From: Pseudomonas marginalis
Lineage (GTDB): Bacteria; Pseudomonadota; Gammaproteobacteria; Pseudomonadales; Pseudomonadaceae
Direction of reading: 5' to 3'
NCBI RefSeq assembly: GCF_008692035.1
Contig: NZ_VTFG01000002.1
Coordinates: 1,860,001 to 1,924,000, forward strand
DNA: 64,000 nt
A program made the translations under genes and the position numbers. Shown piece after piece: positions 53,752-62,917 of the stretch (the stretch's first letter is position 1; each line of letters opens with the position of its first letter). The notes under the pieces were generated by a model that saw only the letters and a list, made by a program, of their open reading frames with translations, was not told the DNA's origin and made no database searches.

Positions 53752-56337
53752 ATGAGTTCGAAAACACCGGCCAGACCCGAAAACGGGTTTATATCGCCTT
53801 TCAGGTTGACGCTTGTAGCTCAAGGTCTATTGCTGTTGGGTGGCGCCCACACTGCAGCGGCCCAAGACGCCACGCATTCTGTATTCAACCCGGCCTTTTT
53901 TCCCGGCGGGGCAGCGGGCTTGCAGGTCGACATTTCAAAGTTCAACCAAGGCAACGTCGTGCTACCCGGCAGCTACCGTGCGGAGGTTTATCTCAACGGC
54001 CAATGGATAGGCAGAGAGACGCTATCGTTCAAAGCGATGGACGGACAAGACACTGCGCAGATGTGCCTTGAGCGTGACGCGCTCTTCAGGTTCGGCATCG
54101 ACATGGAGGCGGTCGACAGGCAATCGACCGACGCCGTATTTTCCGCATGCGCCGATATTGCCAGCTACCTGCCAGGCGCCAGCGGCCGGTTCGATTCCGG
54201 TGAAAATCGCCTTGACCTGCAGATTCCGCAGATTTACCTCGCACGCAAGGCTCGGGGTTATATCGATCCCAAACACTGGGACAGTGGCATCGACGCTGCC
54301 TTCGTGCGTTACAACGCCAACACCTTTGCCACCCAAACCAGGCATCAGTCGCTCAACTCCAACTACGTCGGCCTGAACACCGGGCTCAACCTGGGCGACT
54401 GGCATTGGCGCCACAACGGCAGCTACAGCCAATCAAAGGTGGGCACTGGCTACCAAAGCAGCAGCACCTACGTTCAGCGTGAAATGAGCTCGCTGCAGTC
54501 TCAATTGATGGTCGGCGAAATCTACACGCCGGGCGAGCTGTTCGACAGCGTCCGCCTGCGGGGTGCGAGCCTGTTCAGCGATGACCGGATGCTGCCTGAT
54601 TCCCAGACCGGTTTTGCCCCCGTGGTGCGCGGCGTTGCCGAGACCAACGCGCGGGTTACCGTGCGCCAGCGCGGGGTACTGCTGGATGAGGTGTCGGTGG
54701 CGCCTGGGCCGTTTGTACTCAATGATTTATTCCCTACCGGATATGGCGGCGACCTGACCGTCACGATCACCGAGGCGGATGGCCGTCAGCGGGAGTTCAT
54801 CGTCCCCTTTGCGGCCAACGCCAACCTCCTGCGACCCGGCCACCACCGCTATTCGCTGAGCATCGGCCAGCTCGACGAGCTTGGCCTTCGGCACCCACCC
54901 ACACTGATGCAGGCGACCTACCAGCATGGCCTCAGCAATCTACTGACCGGCTATACCGGTGCGGTCGTGGGCCAAGACTACAACTCACAATTATTGGGAA
55001 CGGCACTCAACACGCCATTGGGTGCGGTGTCATTTGACTTGACCCACTCCAATGCCCATGTACCTGGACACGGTTCGCGTGAGGGACAAAGCCTGCAACT
55101 GCGCTACAGCAAGAATTTCGCAGACACCGGCACTCACTTCGCATTGGGGGCCTACCGCTATTCCACTGAAGGGTTCCTGAGCGTGGGCGATGCCGCACGG
55201 GTTCGCGACCTTGCCATCGACGGACTCAGCCTCGACAGCGTCTCGCGCCTGCGCGACAGAATGGACATAAGCCTCAACCAGAGCCTGGGCAACGGCTCGG
55301 TTTACCTGACCGGTTCTTCGCAAAACTATTGGAACCGCACAAGTGGCAACCTGACCTTTACCGCGGGATACAGCGGCACCTGGAAGGGCCTTCACTATAC
55401 CGTCAGTGCACAGCGCACCCGTGACCTGTTGAGCGACCGAGTCGACAAGCAGGTGGATCTGACCTTGAGCCTGCCACTGGGCAGCGGCGCGCGTTCGCCG
55501 ACCCTGACCACCACGGTCTATCACGGCGACCAAAACAGTGGCGAGCGCGTGAACGTCGGCGGCAGCCTTGGCGAACGCAGCGAATTCAGCTATGGCCTTG
55601 GTGCCAGTCGAACCCGAGGCAGTGGCAACGCCGCGAGTGCCGATATGAAATACCAGGCCAGCCACGGCGTGCTGTCTGCCGGTTACGGGCAGAGCAGCGA
55701 CTACCGCTCGGTATCGCTGGGGATGACCGGCGGCATCGTTGCCCACGCCGGCGGCGTGACCTTCGCCCCGGAGTTGGGCGACACCATCGGCATCGTCCAG
55801 GCGCCCGACGCCCAGGGTGCGCGGATCAACGGTAACCACAGCGCGCAAGTCGGTAACAGCGGCTACGCCGTGGTACCCCACCTGACCCCGTATCGCCAGA
55901 ACGTCGTGGAGCTGGACCCGAAGGACCTTTCGGTCGATGTGGAACTCAAGACCGCCGCCCAGAACGTAGCGCCCCGTGCCGGTTCGGTGGTGAAGCTTAA
56001 GTTCGAGACGGTCAGCGGCCAGGCCATATTGATCACGGCACTGCGCGAGGATGGCAGCCCGCTGCCGTTTGGTGCGGATGTGTTCGATGAGGACGGCGCG
56101 AGCGTCGGGGTGGTCGGGCAGGGTGGTCAAGCCTTTGTTCGAGTGTCTCGTACACAGGGACCATTGACGATCAAGTGGGGCCCCCATGCCGGCGCCGCAT
56201 GCCAGTTGCATTACGACTTGGGCGCACAGTCGAACATTGCCGGCACCCAACGCTTGCTTAATCTCGACGCGGGCACCTGCCGGCTCGATACAGCACAGCA
56301 CATGCCACCGTCGAGCGAGCGCAATGCAAGCAGTTGA
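53752..56337 (+). CDS. Outer-membrane fimbrial usher (FimD/PapC family)
   Basis: 861 aa from the ATG at 53752. A signal sequence (about 1-38, ending TAAAQ) precedes the usher N-domain (FNPAFFPGGAAGLQVDISKF), a 24-strand barrel with plug, and C-terminal domains ending near a Cys pair region. A longer frame from TTG 53644 lacks a signal-like start and is not preferred. It assembles and secretes the fimbria. The 158-bp gap after chaperone 2 contains no other gene. Confidence 0.9.
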   Translation: MSSKTPARPENGFISPFRLTLVAQGLLLLGGAHTAAAQDATHSVFNPAFFPGGAAGLQVDISKFNQGNVVLPGSYRAEVYLNGQWIGRETLSFKAMDGQDTAQMCLERDALFRFGIDMEAVDRQSTDAVFSACADIASYLPGASGRFDSGENRLDLQIPQIYLARKARGYIDPKHWDSGIDAAFVRYNANTFATQTRHQSLNSNYVGLNTGLNLGDWHWRHNGSYSQSKVGTGYQSSSTYVQREMSSLQSQLMVGEIYTPGELFDSVRLRGASLFSDDRMLPDSQTGFAPVVRGVAETNARVTVRQRGVLLDEVSVAPGPFVLNDLFPTGYGGDLTVTITEADGRQREFIVPFAANANLLRPGHHRYSLSIGQLDELGLRHPPTLMQATYQHGLSNLLTGYTGAVVGQDYNSQLLGTALNTPLGAVSFDLTHSNAHVPGHGSREGQSLQLRYSKNFADTGTHFALGAYRYSTEGFLSVGDAARVRDLAIDGLSLDSVSRLRDRMDISLNQSLGNGSVYLTGSSQNYWNRTSGNLTFTAGYSGTWKGLHYTVSAQRTRDLLSDRVDKQVDLTLSLPLGSGARSPTLTTTVYHGDQNSGERVNVGGSLGERSEFSYGLGASRTRGSGNAASADMKYQASHGVLSAGYGQSSDYRSVSLGMTGGIVAHAGGVTFAPELGDTIGIVQAPDAQGARINGNHSAQVGNSGYAVVPHLTPYRQNVVELDPKDLSVDVELKTAAQNVAPRAGSVVKLKFETVSGQAILITALREDGSPLPFGADVFDEDGASVGVVGQGGQAFVRVSRTQGPLTIKWGPHAGAACQLHYDLGAQSNIAGTQRLLNLDAGTCRLDTAQHMPPSSERNASS

Positions 56338-56407
56338 TCCGGCGCAGGCGAGCACGCCCAGCGCACTGCTTGCCTGCAACCGCCCTATTTCTTTTGCGGG
56401 ACTGAAG

Positions 56408-57343
56408 ATGAAACGCGCCATACAACTCATGTCAACAGTGCTGGTCCTCGGCTCGCCGATTGCGGCTCAAGCGGCGTGTGACAGGTATCAGAACGACACA
56501 TTCACACTCACCCTTCCGTCCACAATCGTCGTGCCGGACAGCCTCCCGGTGGAGTCTGAAATTGTCATTAAGGAATTCACTGGTACGGCACCCTCTTACA
56601 CCATGAATTGCGGCCACACTTTATTAACGATTACCGGGCGCTACAACGCAAGGTCTCACTCAAAGTACTACGAGACCGAGGTTCCTGGCGTGGGCGTGCA
56701 CATGCGCATCCGACATTCCGGCTCGCTTTACCCTTTCTTTGGCATGCATAACCAACAACGCACATTCAGCGGCCCCCTCACCAGCTTCATGGCCGCGGAG
56801 TTGAGGTTCTATAAAGCCGGGCCTGTAACAGACGGGACAGTGCCTGCCGGTAACATTTGGGTGCAGAGACTGGATAACCGTCCGGAGAGTTTTACCCTGA
56901 GGCTCGGCAACGCAGTGCGCTTTGTCAGGCCCGCCGCCACCTGCGACCTGGCAACCGGCGACGTCAACCGCACGATCTCGCTCGACCCGGTGCAAGTCGG
57001 CGCATTCAACAACGCAACGACCGCGGGCCCACGCAACTTCGAGTTAACCGCAAACTGCACCAACGCTTCCAACGTGACCTTCCGCTTTTCCGGTACCCCC
57101 GCACCTGGCAATGATCGGCTCTTCGCCAATACGGGCACTGCCGGTGGCGTCGCCCTGTGGCTGTATTCGCGCATTGGCGGCGGTATCCAGAACATCCTCG
57201 CCAACGGCACCGAAAACACCCGCACGGTGCCGGTCTCCGGGGGGCGCGCGGTGCTGCCGCTGGGTGCGGCCTATCACAAGAACGGCACGGTCAGCCAAGG
57301 CAGGCTCGAAACGACCGCGACCGTCAACATCACCTATAACTAA
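56408..57343 (+). CDS. Two-domain fimbrial tip adhesin
   Basis: 311 aa. A signal peptide (1-22, ending AQAA) is followed by a unique N-terminal domain (about 23-165) with one Cys pair, probably the receptor-binding part, and a pilin domain (about 168-311) beginning CDLATGDVNRTISL and ending TATVNITYN. Two-domain layout after the usher is typical of tip adhesins. The pilin domain is clearly paralogous to the next gene. Ligand unknown. Confidence 0.82.
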   Translation: MKRAIQLMSTVLVLGSPIAAQAACDRYQNDTFTLTLPSTIVVPDSLPVESEIVIKEFTGTAPSYTMNCGHTLLTITGRYNARSHSKYYETEVPGVGVHMRIRHSGSLYPFFGMHNQQRTFSGPLTSFMAAELRFYKAGPVTDGTVPAGNIWVQRLDNRPESFTLRLGNAVRFVRPAATCDLATGDVNRTISLDPVQVGAFNNATTAGPRNFELTANCTNASNVTFRFSGTPAPGNDRLFANTGTAGGVALWLYSRIGGGIQNILANGTENTRTVPVSGGRAVLPLGAAYHKNGTVSQGRLETTATVNITYN

Positions 57344-57361
57344 AAACCTGAGGAGTATGTA

Positions 57362-57883
57362 ATGAGGATTCGAGCCCTGCCCCTGCTGCTGGCTATCACC
57401 GCGAGCCTGGCCGCCACTGCGGTCCAGGCCGCAACCACGGGCACCTTGCGCTTTACCGGCCAGGTCAACGCCGGCACCTGCAACCTGGCCGCCGGTGATG
57501 TGACCCGCACCATCACCCTGCCCTCGATCAAAGTATCGGATTTTGATTCATCCGAAGAAGTGGGTACGACAAATTTCGACATTACCGCCGAGTGCGAATC
57601 GGACATTCAAAATGTGTTCTTTCTGTTCGCGGGCACTCCGTCCAGCGGCAATGGCGCATTGTTCGCCAACACCGGAACCTCAGCCGGGACGGCGCTCTCG
57701 CTTTCCCACCGAAACGTCGCTGACATTCCCGCCAATGGTTCTGTCGCCGAGCGCACCCGCCAGATCGCCACAAGCGGCGCAAGAGCGTTGTTACCGATGA
57801 ATGCGTCGTACCGAAAAACCGGCACCCCAATTACCGCGGGTACCCTGGACAGCACTGTCACCGTTTCCATTACTTACAATTGA
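57362..57883 (+). CDS. Minor fimbrial subunit
   Basis: 173 aa. A signal peptide (1-23, ending AVQA) precedes a single pilin domain. It shares CNLAAGDVTRTITL, FANTGT and a TVTVSITYN end with the C-terminal domain of the upstream adhesin, so it probably arose by duplication of that domain. It is likely an adaptor between tip and rod or an anchor. Last gene of the fimbrial operon, 18 bp after the adhesin. Confidence 0.87.
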   Translation: MRIRALPLLLAITASLAATAVQAATTGTLRFTGQVNAGTCNLAAGDVTRTITLPSIKVSDFDSSEEVGTTNFDITAECESDIQNVFFLFAGTPSSGNGALFANTGTSAGTALSLSHRNVADIPANGSVAERTRQIATSGARALLPMNASYRKTGTPITAGTLDSTVTVSITYN

Positions 57884-57900
57884 TGGGGAACCGCGCACAA

Positions 57901-57936
57901 AAAAAATGCCCAGCCTTTGCAGGCCGGGCATTTTTT
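57901..57936. terminator. Bidirectional terminator between the fimbrial operon and phaF
   Basis: AAAAAATGCCC pairs with GGGCATTTTTT, with a further GCCT/AGGC inner stem and a TTGC loop. The A-run and T-run flank it on both sides, so it can stop both the fimbrial (+) and phaIF (-) transcripts. It lies 16 bases past the phaF stop. Confidence 0.9.
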
Positions 57937-57952
57937 ACGCGTCCCGGAAAAA

Positions 57953-58921
57953 TCAGGACTGACTGGTTGGCGTCGGGGTGACCGGCGTTGCAGTCGGGGT
58001 GGCGGCTGGCGTGGGTGCCGACACCGAGTTGGCCGCCGAAGCAGCCGGTGCCGTGGTTGCCGGCTTGGCGGCAACAGCAGGCTTAGGCGCTGCCGGTTTT
58101 TTCGCTGCAGCTGGCTTCTTCGCCGCAGCAGGTTTGGCGGCTGGCTTGGCCACCGGTTTCGCGGCAGCTGGCTTGGCTGCAGGTTTAGCAGCGGCAGGCT
58201 TGGCCGCGGGTTTGGCGGCTGCGGGCTTAGCGGCCGGTTTTGCGGCGGCCTTGACTGCTGGCTTGGCCGCAGGTTTGGCAGTTGCTTTCGCAGCCACGGG
58301 TTTAGCGGTGGCCTTGGCAGCCGGTTTGGCCGCTGCGGTTTTGGCAGCCGGTTTAGCGACTGCTTTTACAGCTGCCTTGGCCGCGGGTTTTGCAGCTGGC
58401 TTGGCGGCAGCTTTCACCAGAGGTTTGGCAGCCGTTTTAGCCGCTGGTTTGGCAGCGGCCGTTTTTGCAGCAGGCTTGGCAGCCGGTTTAGCGGCGGCCG
58501 CTTTCACTGGAGCCACTTTGGCACCGGTCAGTTTTTCGATTTGCTTTGTCAGGGTATCGACCTTGCTGTGCAGGGTCTTCAGCTCAGCTTTACTCGGCAC
58601 GCCCAGGCGCGAAATAGCACTGTTGAGGCGCTTGTCCAGAGCCCCTTCGAGTTCGCCCCAAGTACCCAATACCTGTTTCTTCGCATCACTGATGCGCGAA
58701 CCGGCAGTGGCTTTAGCAGCACCTACTTGTTTACCCACTGCGCTCTTGGTCAACTTCTCGGCTTTCTCGCCGTCCTTAACCAACGTCTCGAAGAGTTTAC
58801 TGCCGTCACTGTCGATCTTCGAGTAAACGCCTAAACCAGCCAGCCAGATCTTGCGGGAATACTCTTCAACTTTCCCGACCCACGAGCTGCCTTCTTTCTG
58901 AGTAGTCTTTTTAACAGCCAT
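57953..58921 (-). CDS. phaF: PHA granule phasin/histone-like protein PhaF
   Basis: 322 aa. The N-terminal phasin domain (residues 1-133) includes RKIWLAGLGVYSK and a predicted coiled coil (KAELKTLHSKVDTLTKQIEKL-like heptads around 110-133). The C-terminus (about 134-300) is a histone H1-like run of AAKPAAK repeats that binds DNA non-specifically. It distributes PHA granules with the nucleoid. The gene lies 12 bp after phaI. Confidence 0.95.
   Translation of the reverse strand: MAVKKTTQKEGSSWVGKVEEYSRKIWLAGLGVYSKIDSDGSKLFETLVKDGEKAEKLTKSAVGKQVGAAKATAGSRISDAKKQVLGTWGELEGALDKRLNSAISRLGVPSKAELKTLHSKVDTLTKQIEKLTGAKVAPVKAAAAKPAAKPAAKTAAAKPAAKTAAKPLVKAAAKPAAKPAAKAAVKAVAKPAAKTAAAKPAAKATAKPVAAKATAKPAAKPAVKAAAKPAAKPAAAKPAAKPAAAKPAAKPAAAKPVAKPAAKPAAAKKPAAAKKPAAPKPAVAAKPATTAPAASAANSVSAPTPAATPTATPVTPTPTSQS
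58090..58520. repeat. AAKP-coding tandem repeat inside phaF
   Basis: Degenerate 9-15-base units encoding AAKP/AAKPAAK fill this stretch of phaF. They create long GC-rich low-complexity open frames on the opposite strand that are not genes. Copy-number change here would alter the DNA-binding tail length of PhaF. Confidence 0.7.
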
Positions 58922-58933
58922 CCCGATGTCTCC

Positions 58934-59356
58934 TTAGTGTTTACGCGCGACACGTTCGAGCAATGCCGTCAGCTCTTCGAGCTTAGCAGAGAGTGTCTCC
59001 ACGTCATGTTTAGACGCAATGCCAATTCGATTCAAGGCACTGGCAACGCGAGTATCAAAAGCTTTTTCAACTTTATCCAGCTGAACTTCTACCAGACCTT
59101 TGACCGCGGAGACATTACTCTTTACTTGATCAATCTGACTGTTGGCTGCATCAAGTTGTTCCACTGCAACTTTTTTGCCTTTACTTTCAACATGTTGACC
59201 GGTTTTAACCAGCTCTTTGAAGTAGTCGCCGCCCTCGCTGCCGACCTTCGCGTAGGCACCAAGACCCGCCAACCAGATCTTGCGGGCGTAGGTTTTAACG
59301 TCACTCAACGCGCCGGTCTGAGCATCGATTTTTTTCTTCAGGATAACTTTGGCCAT
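58934..59356 (-). CDS. phaI: PHA granule phasin PhaI
   Basis: 140 aa. It shares with PhaF the phasin helix with RKIWLAGLGAYAK and a C-terminal leucine-rich coiled coil, but lacks the histone-like tail. It coats PHA granules. The ATG at 59356 is the family start; the frame upstream has no family match. phaI and phaF form the second pha transcript, here pushed apart from phaD by the fimbrial block. Confidence 0.94.
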   Translation of the reverse strand: MAKVILKKKIDAQTGALSDVKTYARKIWLAGLGAYAKVGSEGGDYFKELVKTGQHVESKGKKVAVEQLDAANSQIDQVKSNVSAVKGLVEVQLDKVEKAFDTRVASALNRIGIASKHDVETLSAKLEELTALLERVARKH

Positions 59357-59461
59357 GGTGCACCTCACGCAGAAAAGGGGGGAGGAACGGCCCGCAGGAG
59401 TTGAGGACCTGGGCACAAAGTAGGCTGGAAAATTAGAATCGGCACCCTAAGTACTCGCGGA

Positions 59462-59737
59462 TCAGGCCAAGGCTTTATCCAGGGCTTTCTCGATTTCGGA
59501 CTTGATGGTGCCACTCATGGCCGACATCAACAGGCCCAGTTCCACATCAATGCGCAGCGAATCATCCGCCACCAACACGGTGCCTTTAACCCCCGAACGC
59601 TTGAGGTTCAAGGTATCGCCGGACCACGAGGGCTCCAGGCCATATTGCTCCTGGAGTTTATGCGCCAACTTCTCGGCCTTTGCGCGTGCCCCTTCTTTAC
59701 CCAGGGAATGTGCACGCTCAACGGTTATACGGGCCAT
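59462..59737 (-). CDS. Polyhydroxyalkanoic acid system small protein (PHA_gran_rgn)
   Basis: 91 aa member of the PHA granule-region family (TIGR02610 type): an N-terminal RITVERAHSLGKEGARAKAEKLA helix and a C-terminal strand-helix pattern with GTIKSEIEKALDKAL. It lies 105 bp upstream of phaI on the same strand, as in other Pseudomonas. Its function is unclear; association with PHA metabolism rests on position. Confidence 0.88.
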   Translation of the reverse strand: MARITVERAHSLGKEGARAKAEKLAHKLQEQYGLEPSWSGDTLNLKRSGVKGTVLVADDSLRIDVELGLLMSAMSGTIKSEIEKALDKALA

Positions 59738-59881
59738 TACGATGACTCCTCTTTATAGGGATTTGAATACCTTGAATGCGGCAAAAGGTCTCGGTGCCTG
59801 CCTATCTTACCTGCAGCCTTGCCAAGACAAAGCAGGCCTTGGGGATTATCATGTCCCGCATTCTCTTTTGGTGACAGCGAT

Positions 59882-60652
59882 ATGACTGATCAGCGCAAAG
59901 GCAGCGATGCCGAACCCACCACTCACTTCGGTTTCAAGAACGTCCCGGAAAGCCAGAAGGCGGAAAAAGTCGCTGAGGTGTTCCACTCCGTGGCAGCCAA
60001 GTACGACCTGATGAACGACGTGCTCTCCGGCGGCATGCACCGCCTGTGGAAACGCTTCACCATCGAGCTGTCGGGGGTACGCACCGGCAACCGCGTGCTG
60101 GACATCGCCGGCGGTACGGGTGACCTGGCGGCCAAGTTTTCCAAGCTTGTCGGCCCTACCGGCCAGGTGGTGCTGGCGGATATCAACGGCTCGATGCTCA
60201 AGGTCGGCCGTGATCGCCTGCTCGACAAAGGCGTGGCCGGCAATATCGAATTCGTCCAGGCCGACGCTGAAAAGCTGCCGTTCCCCGACAACCATTTCGA
60301 CTGCGTGACCATCGCCTTCGGCCTGCGCAACGTGACCCACAAGGAAGACGCGATCCGCTCGATGCTGCGCGTCCTCAAGCCGGGTGGCCGCCTGTTGGTA
60401 CTGGAGTTCTCCAAGCCGACCAACGCGCTGATGTCCAAGGTCTACGACACCTACTCCTTCGCCTTCATGCCGTTGATGGGCAAGCTGATCACCAATGACG
60501 CCGAAAGCTACCGCTACCTGGCCGAATCGATCCGCATGCACCCCGACCAGGAAACCCTGAAGTCGATGATGGTAGAAGCCGGTTTCGACCGCGTGACCTA
60601 CCACAACATGACTTCGGGCATTGTCGCCCTGCACCGTGGCATCAAGCCCTGA
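59882..60652 (+). CDS. ubiE: Ubiquinone/menaquinone methyltransferase UbiE
   Basis: 256 aa. The SAM-binding motif is DIAGGTGD (residues 74-81), with YDLMNDVLSGGMHRLWK and the ubiE signature near the C-terminus. It carries out C-methylation in ubiquinone synthesis. The ATG at 59882 gives MTDQRKGSD; the frame upstream is non-coding leader. The stop shares one base with the ubiJ start. Confidence 0.97.
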   Translation: MTDQRKGSDAEPTTHFGFKNVPESQKAEKVAEVFHSVAAKYDLMNDVLSGGMHRLWKRFTIELSGVRTGNRVLDIAGGTGDLAAKFSKLVGPTGQVVLADINGSMLKVGRDRLLDKGVAGNIEFVQADAEKLPFPDNHFDCVTIAFGLRNVTHKEDAIRSMLRVLKPGGRLLVLEFSKPTNALMSKVYDTYSFAFMPLMGKLITNDAESYRYLAESIRMHPDQETLKSMMVEAGFDRVTYHNMTSGIVALHRGIKP

Positions 60653-61275
60653 TGCTGCTCAAAGGCCTTCTCGCCAGCGTCGAACACGGGATCAACCGTG
60701 TACTGCGCCTGGACAGCACCGCCCTGGCACGGCTCGCGCACTTGAACGGCAAGGTCATCGCCGTGGACTGCAGCAGCCCCGCCCTGCAGCTGTTTATCCT
60801 GCCCAGCGATGAAGGCCTGCTGCTCGCCACTCAATGGGCTGCCGAAGCCGACTGCACCCTGCGTGCACCCGCCTCCAGCCTGTTGCACCTGGCGCTGAGC
60901 CGCAACAAGACCGCCATCCTCCACGGCCCCGAAGTGCACCTGGAAGGCGACAGTGCGGTCCTGATGGACCTGGCCGCCGTGCTGCAGGACCTGGAACTGG
61001 ACTGGGAATACGAGCTGTCCCGCTGGATCGGCCCCGTCGCCACCCAACTGATCAGCGGGCACCTGCGCAGTCGCACGCGCTGGTACCAGCAGGGGTTCGC
61101 CAGCCTCAACCAGAACCTTGCCGAATACTTGAGCGAAGAATCGCGCACCCTGGTCGGCGAACGAGAAGCGCAAGCGCGCTTTCGTGAGCTCGACAAGGCC
61201 AAAATCGACCTGGAACGCCTCGAGGCCCGCTTCGAGCGCCTGAGCCGTTCCCTTGATCCAAGCGATAACGCATGA
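60652..61275 (+). CDS. ubiJ: Ubiquinone biosynthesis accessory factor UbiJ (SCP2 domain)
   Basis: 207 aa. An SCP2 lipid-binding domain (about 15-115) is followed by helical segments and a C-terminal coiled coil (FRELDKAKIDLERLEARF region). UbiJ and UbiK hold ubiquinone intermediates for the cytosolic Ubi complex. Coupled to both ubiE (1 bp) and ubiB (4 bp). Confidence 0.94.
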   Translation: MLLKGLLASVEHGINRVLRLDSTALARLAHLNGKVIAVDCSSPALQLFILPSDEGLLLATQWAAEADCTLRAPASSLLHLALSRNKTAILHGPEVHLEGDSAVLMDLAAVLQDLELDWEYELSRWIGPVATQLISGHLRSRTRWYQQGFASLNQNLAEYLSEESRTLVGEREAQARFRELDKAKIDLERLEARFERLSRSLDPSDNA

Positions 61276-62876
61276 AGCTGCTCGCCGTCCGCCGTTTGTT
61301 CCGTATCCAGCGCGTCGTAATCCGCTACCGCCTCGATGACCTGCTGTTCGCCCTGCCCTTGCCATGGTTCCTGCTGGCGGTGCGCTATGTGCTGCCTTGG
61401 CGCTGGTTCCCGCGCAAACAGCTGGAGTTGAGTCGAGGCGCGCGCCTGCGCCTGGCGTTGCAGGACCTGGGGCCGATTTTTATCAAGTTCGGGCAGATCC
61501 TCTCCACGCGCCGCGACCTGCTGCCCGAAGACATCGCCGACGAACTGATGCTGCTGCAGGATCGCGTGCCGCCGTTCGATTCCCAGCAGTCGATGAAGCT
61601 GATCGAAGAGCAACTGGGCAAGAAGATCAGCGAGGTGTTCAGCCGCTTCGACGTCGAACCGCTGGCCTCGGCCTCGGTGGCGCAAGTGCACGCCGCGCAG
61701 TTGAAGAGCGGCGAAGAAGTGGTGGTGAAGGTGATTCGCCCGGGCCTCAAGCCGATCATCGGCCAGGACCTGGCGTGGCTGTTTATCCTGGCCCGCGCCG
61801 CCGAACGTTTCTCTGCCGATGCGCGCCTGCTGCACCCGGTGGACGTGGTCGCCGACTACGAAAAAACCATCTACGACGAACTCGACCTGCTGCGCGAAGC
61901 GGCCAACGCCAGCCAGCTCAAGCGCAACTTCGAAGGCTCGCCGCTGCTGTACGTGCCGCAGGTGTACTGGGACTGGTGCCGCCCGAAAGTGCTGGTGATG
62001 GAGCGCATCTACGGCGTGCAGGTCACCGACCTCGCGACCCTGGCCGACCAGCGCACCGACATGAAGATGCTTGCCGAGCGCGGCGTGGAGATCTTCTTCA
62101 CCCAGGTGTTCCGCGACAGTTTCTTCCACGCCGACATGCACCCCGGCAATATCTTCGTCAGCACCGTCAACCCGTGGAGCCCGCAGTACATTGCGATCGA
62201 CTGCGGCATCGTCGGCAGCCTGACCCCGGAAGACCAGGACTACCTGGCGCGCAACCTGTTCGCCTTCTTCAAGCGCGACTACCGCCGCGTGGCGCAGTTG
62301 CACATCGATTCGGGCTGGGTGCCGGCGGAAACCAAGCTCAATGAATTCGAAGCGGCGATCCGCACCGTGTGCGAGCCGATCTTTGAAAAACCCCTGAAAG
62401 ATATCTCCTTCGGCCAGGTGCTGATGCGCCTGTTCCAGACCGCGCGGCGCTTCAATATGGAAGTGCAGCCGCAACTGGTGCTGCTGCAAAAAACCCTGCT
62501 CAACATCGAAGGCCTGGGCCGTCAGCTGTACCCGGACCTCGACCTGTGGAACACCGCCCAGCCGTTCCTGGAACGCTGGATGCGCGAGCGGGTCAGCCCG
62601 AAAACCCTGCTGGGCAACCTGCACAGCCAGTTCGAACAGCTGCCGCACCTGGCCAACATGACCCGCGACCTGCTGGAGCGCATGTCCCAGCCCCATGCCA
62701 AAGACCCCGCACCGCCCTGGCAGAAGCGCAAGGACGACTGGTTCCTGCGCCTGCTGGGGGCCGCGCACCTGGTCGGTGGCGTGATGCTGGCCATTGGCGG
62801 GCCGCTGAACCAACTGGGCCACTGGCCGGCCGGCATCATGGTCGCCGTGGGTGTTTATCTGATCGTGCGTCGATAG
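61272..62876 (+). CDS. ubiB: UbiB atypical kinase/ATPase
   Basis: 534 aa ADCK/UbiB family protein with the KxGQ motif (KFGQILSTRRDLLP), an Ala-rich loop (LASASVAQVH) and the kinase-like DLHPGN-type segment (ADMHPGN). One or two C-terminal TM helices (about 485-530) anchor it in the membrane. It is needed for coenzyme Q biosynthesis. Operon with ubiE and ubiJ. Confidence 0.96.
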   Translation: MKLLAVRRLFRIQRVVIRYRLDDLLFALPLPWFLLAVRYVLPWRWFPRKQLELSRGARLRLALQDLGPIFIKFGQILSTRRDLLPEDIADELMLLQDRVPPFDSQQSMKLIEEQLGKKISEVFSRFDVEPLASASVAQVHAAQLKSGEEVVVKVIRPGLKPIIGQDLAWLFILARAAERFSADARLLHPVDVVADYEKTIYDELDLLREAANASQLKRNFEGSPLLYVPQVYWDWCRPKVLVMERIYGVQVTDLATLADQRTDMKMLAERGVEIFFTQVFRDSFFHADMHPGNIFVSTVNPWSPQYIAIDCGIVGSLTPEDQDYLARNLFAFFKRDYRRVAQLHIDSGWVPAETKLNEFEAAIRTVCEPIFEKPLKDISFGQVLMRLFQTARRFNMEVQPQLVLLQKTLLNIEGLGRQLYPDLDLWNTAQPFLERWMRERVSPKTLLGNLHSQFEQLPHLANMTRDLLERMSQPHAKDPAPPWQKRKDDWFLRLLGAAHLVGGVMLAIGGPLNQLGHWPAGIMVAVGVYLIVRR

Positions 62877-62917
62877 CCAATCCGGTTATACACTGTCGCA
62901 AATTGCCGGAGCCGAAA

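Noticed and set aside
57917..58834. Gly/Ala/Phe-rich + strand frames opposite phaF
   Set aside because: They are the reverse reading of the AAKP repeats of phaF and have no start context.
60831..62822. A 663-codon open frame on the - strand across ubiJ-ubiB
   Set aside because: Antisense shadow of two overlapping well-recognised genes; low-complexity His/Gln/Arg composition and no ribosome site context.
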